Source of the DNA: Sipunculus nudus
Taxonomy: Eukaryota > Annelida > Sipuncula > Golfingiida > Sipunculidae
Direction of reading: 5' to 3'
NCBI GenBank assembly: GCA_026874595.1
Contig: CM049317.1
Location: 66,692,618-66,756,617 of the forward strand
DNA length: 64,000 nucleotides
The notes under the pieces are model-generated. The model saw nothing but the letters and a program-made list of their open reading frames with translations, did not search any database and was not told where the DNA came from. The position numbers and the translations under genes are program-made. Of this stretch, positions 61,761 to 64,000 are shown in pieces. Position 1 is the stretch's first letter; each line of letters opens with the position of its first letter.

Positions 61761-63576
61761 CTGGAACATAAAACCAGTAATAGTTTTAATAAGTGGGAGG
61801 TGGGAGAGAATGTGAAAGTATCTTCGAAGTGGGTGGGGCAGAATGGCCGACTCTCCCTTTTTTTTTCTCTCTCTCTCTCTCTCACACACGCCATTTTCAC
61901 AAAAGAAGCGTTATTCAATATGCGATATTCGATAATTTTCATTTTCATGATGCACCAGTTAAAATAAGCGTTTTTATAACGTGTTCGATAAGGTTTTCGA
62001 TAGTATTCTTTTAATAAGATCCAATTGCAGTTACAGCGAATGCGCGTAGTTCCTTTTGGTTTTTGCGTTACGCAACCGGTATGTTCACACTGCAAGGATG
62101 CGAACACCGTACTAATGATTTCCCTCTCCAAATGAATTATTGCAGTGTACCGAACGTGGACTTGGAAGCGATAACATGGCATTAGTTATTGAATCTAGGG
62201 AATACGGAAGTAGTCTGAAACGGCTACACACACGCACGCACACACACAAACAAGCACCAATATTTTCATAAACTTATTCATCAATTCCTAAATAAATGAA
62301 TTATTGTATGTTAACAGAACGTTGAATTGGAAGCAGGTACACGGTATTCCTTATCCTGAACTAGGTACAACTAATATTTGTGTGCACTTACCACCCGGCT
62401 TGAGCCCATGATATTAAGACCGTCTCCCGCGGACATTTCTATCATAAGGAGATCCGTTGCCAGGACGTCCTTATCTACTGGCATAGGTATGTCCAGGTCA
62501 GTCCGCAAGAGGGCGCCCCGCTGGTCCTCGATCAGTGACTAATGTGTTAATGTTTGACAGGTAGGTTCATGAGGTTATGGTTCATGTGTATCTAACTTTG
62601 AAATCATAAATCGTGTGTTATATTTTAAAATATGAACTTCTGTTCCACACTTCATTTTATGAGAAACTACTAATTCCTTGAGTTTCGTTCAACGTTTCCC
62701 CCCGTTTATATTAATACTAATATTATATTATAATATCACTGTTATATTAAGAGTATTAATATACAAAGTTATACTTTGATCAATAATTAAAATTATCTTT
62801 TATAAGCTAATTTTGCAGTGTCACAAGAACTGATTTCAGTAAATAAGCGAACTAAAAGTTTCAACCGAGATGCATAGATTCATCTTTTTTATCTTTTTTA
62901 AAGAGCATTATAAAAAAGAAAGATGTCTTACCTCGAAAATATCTTGTATAATACCTATAGACTCCACAACGAATATTCTGAACGTGACCTCTTTGCACCG
63001 GAAGTCTCCGTGAGGCACCTCATCCAGCTCGGCAAAAAGAACACCCGTCAAATTCATCTCCCTCGGGGCTCTGTCGTCACAGGTGCATATAAACTGAGTG
63101 AAGTGCCGTGTGCATACAGTAACAATATCTTCTTCAACAGTGTAATAAATGTCCTGGAGATAGTTATCTGAATTCTCCCACTTTTTCTTGATTTCTTTCC
63201 AAGGTTCGGATAGGTTATTTCTGTAATAAGCTTTCACGTTTTCAGTCACGTGATTCGCTTCACATGATAACGTGATGGTCACGTGGGAGTCGAAGCTTCC
63301 GGTGGAATAACAATCCACTAAACTGGAAATTATTTTTTGTTCTTGAGGAATCAAATATTCTTCATTGTCAATATTCTCCTTTACACTCAGAGAGACATTG
63401 TAAATTTTCCCCTGCGGCACGGCACCCTGGGGTATTATCAAACTGGCTCCCCCTTTTGGAGGGGTTATGGAACCGCCAGTATTACCTATAGTTCTTCCTA
63501 TTCTGTTACTGTTATTTTTGTTTCTATCAATATCGTTCTGGATGAGTGGTTCTGGACTGTCGGTTTTCTTCCCCTC
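61425..63576 (-). CDS. ZU5-UPA domain protein, C-terminal part (UNC5/PIDD-like family)
   Basis: Three phase-0 exons on the minus strand: 63576-62932, 62538-62392 and 61760-61425, together 375 residues plus stop. After an Asn-rich lead (residues 1-35), ASLIIPQGAVPQGKIYNV is the hallmark of a ZU5 domain (about 34-150), as in UNC5 netrin receptors, PIDD and ankyrins. It is followed by a UPA-like part (RIFVVES, then LLMIEMSAGDG, then GPWRIAAEFVV and AFRYQLEFTV). A Lys/Ser/Thr-rich tail ends the protein with no death domain, unlike UNC5 or PIDD. ZU5-UPA modules act as cytosolic scaffolds. The N-terminal part lies beyond the right edge, so receptor or cytosolic type cannot be told. Confidence 0.8.
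61862..61890. repeat. (TC)n/(AC)n simple repeat
   Basis: Pyrimidine tract tctctctctc followed by cacacac, within the last intron of the ZU5 gene. Confidence 0.85.
62392..62538 (-). CDS. ZU5 gene exon: middle of UPA-like region
   Basis: 147 bases, acceptor acattag, donor gtaagt, phase 0. Encodes SLIEDQRGALL, DLDIPMPVDKD and NIMGSSRV. Confidence 0.72.
62932..63576 (-). CDS. ZU5 gene exon: ZU5 domain and start of UPA
   Basis: 645 bases, acceptor ctttatttag, donor gtaaga, phase 0 at both ends. Carries IIPQGAVPQGK and the HFTQFICTCDD strand that usually closes a ZU5 domain. Confidence 0.8.
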
Positions 63577-64000
63577 CTAAATAAAGATGAGAGAGAGAGG
63601 ATAATAAATATACGTAAAGTTATTTCTTTTTCAAGACAACGTTGTTAACAGAGGTGGGATGCCATGTGCAGAACTCAGCTTTGTTAATATATTCCAAAAT
63701 TATTTGAGTCTCTTCCTTTAAGCAAGTACAAAACTGTCGCTGTCATTTTGAAACGTTCAGTATGGACCTTCAGATTGATTCATTGTCCAGACTCGATACT
63801 ACCTAGTCTATCACATATGTTTTCGTCGTATGCCTTCTCACACAGTGCGTGTCGATATGTGGTGAAGTCAGCCCCTAGTAATTATTAAGTGCATACCTTA
63901 AAGATGACTGAAGCTGGATATAATAATGCCTGTTTAAACAACATACGGTGATGATAACATTGATTTACAGTAAAAACACACAGGCTTAACTTACGTTGTG
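63577..64000 (-). other. Intron of the ZU5 gene, with an exon end at the window edge
   Basis: On the minus strand, cacaac|gtaagt places a strong donor at 63994-63989, so the last six bases of the window (63995-64000) are probably the 3' end of the preceding exon. Confidence 0.5.

Noticed and set aside
61640-62182. 180-codon minus-strand frame covering the (TC)n tract
   Set aside because: Reads through an intron of the ZU5 gene in a frame different from the UPA-like exon; includes an Arg-Glu run from the simple repeat.

Overview
The window is animal nuclear DNA: AT-rich, intron-containing genes with GT-AG splice sites, many (TA)n tracts, satellites and decayed transposable elements. Dual C-type-lectin receptors, a ZU5-domain gene and a satellite built on TGACCTTGACCTTTGACC suggest a lophotrochozoan, most likely a bivalve mollusc. 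The species assignment is inference.

Positions 1 to about 40430 are a head-to-tail tandem array. Five units are visible, starting at about 1, 8054, 15710, 25788 and 33818. The array continues off the left edge, and the last unit is truncated where it meets single-copy DNA. Each unit carries the 3' part of a lectin-receptor gene: a broken signal-peptide exon, a stem exon, a transmembrane exon and a long cytoplasmic-tail exon. The lectin exons are absent. Units 1, 3 and 5 keep an open frame for a predicted 223-residue lectin-less membrane protein; units 2 and 4 are broken. Each unit also holds a tRNA-like element and an exon-like frame resembling a thrombospondin repeat. Units 1 to 4 also carry 270-bp repeats marked by GGCGCC-centred palindromes, a ~143-bp satellite full of direct hexamer half-sites, and a GC-rich triplet tract.

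Positions 43298-48420 hold the intact single-copy relative on the + strand. Eight exons encode about 513 residues: signal peptide, two non-canonical C-type lectin domains, stem, one membrane helix and a 193-residue tail. Intron phases and the sizes of the transmembrane exons match the array copies exactly. The array is therefore an amplified, lectin-stripped derivative of this receptor type, or its lectin-free relative. Both forms share tail motifs, including an R-x-x-P-x-x-P stretch, which suggests a common signalling partner.

The right third is sparse. It has two minisatellites (50.4 and 52.3 kb), minus-strand EGF-like and small exons (54.15-55.25 kb), a degenerate LTR element (56.3-60.0 kb) with a five-fold internal repeat, and the 3' end of a minus-strand ZU5/UPA gene (UNC5/PIDD-like scaffold type) from 61425 to the right edge.

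The most interesting system is the lectin-less receptor array: repeated amplification, homogenisation and partial decay of a membrane-plus-tail module beside its full-length counterpart.
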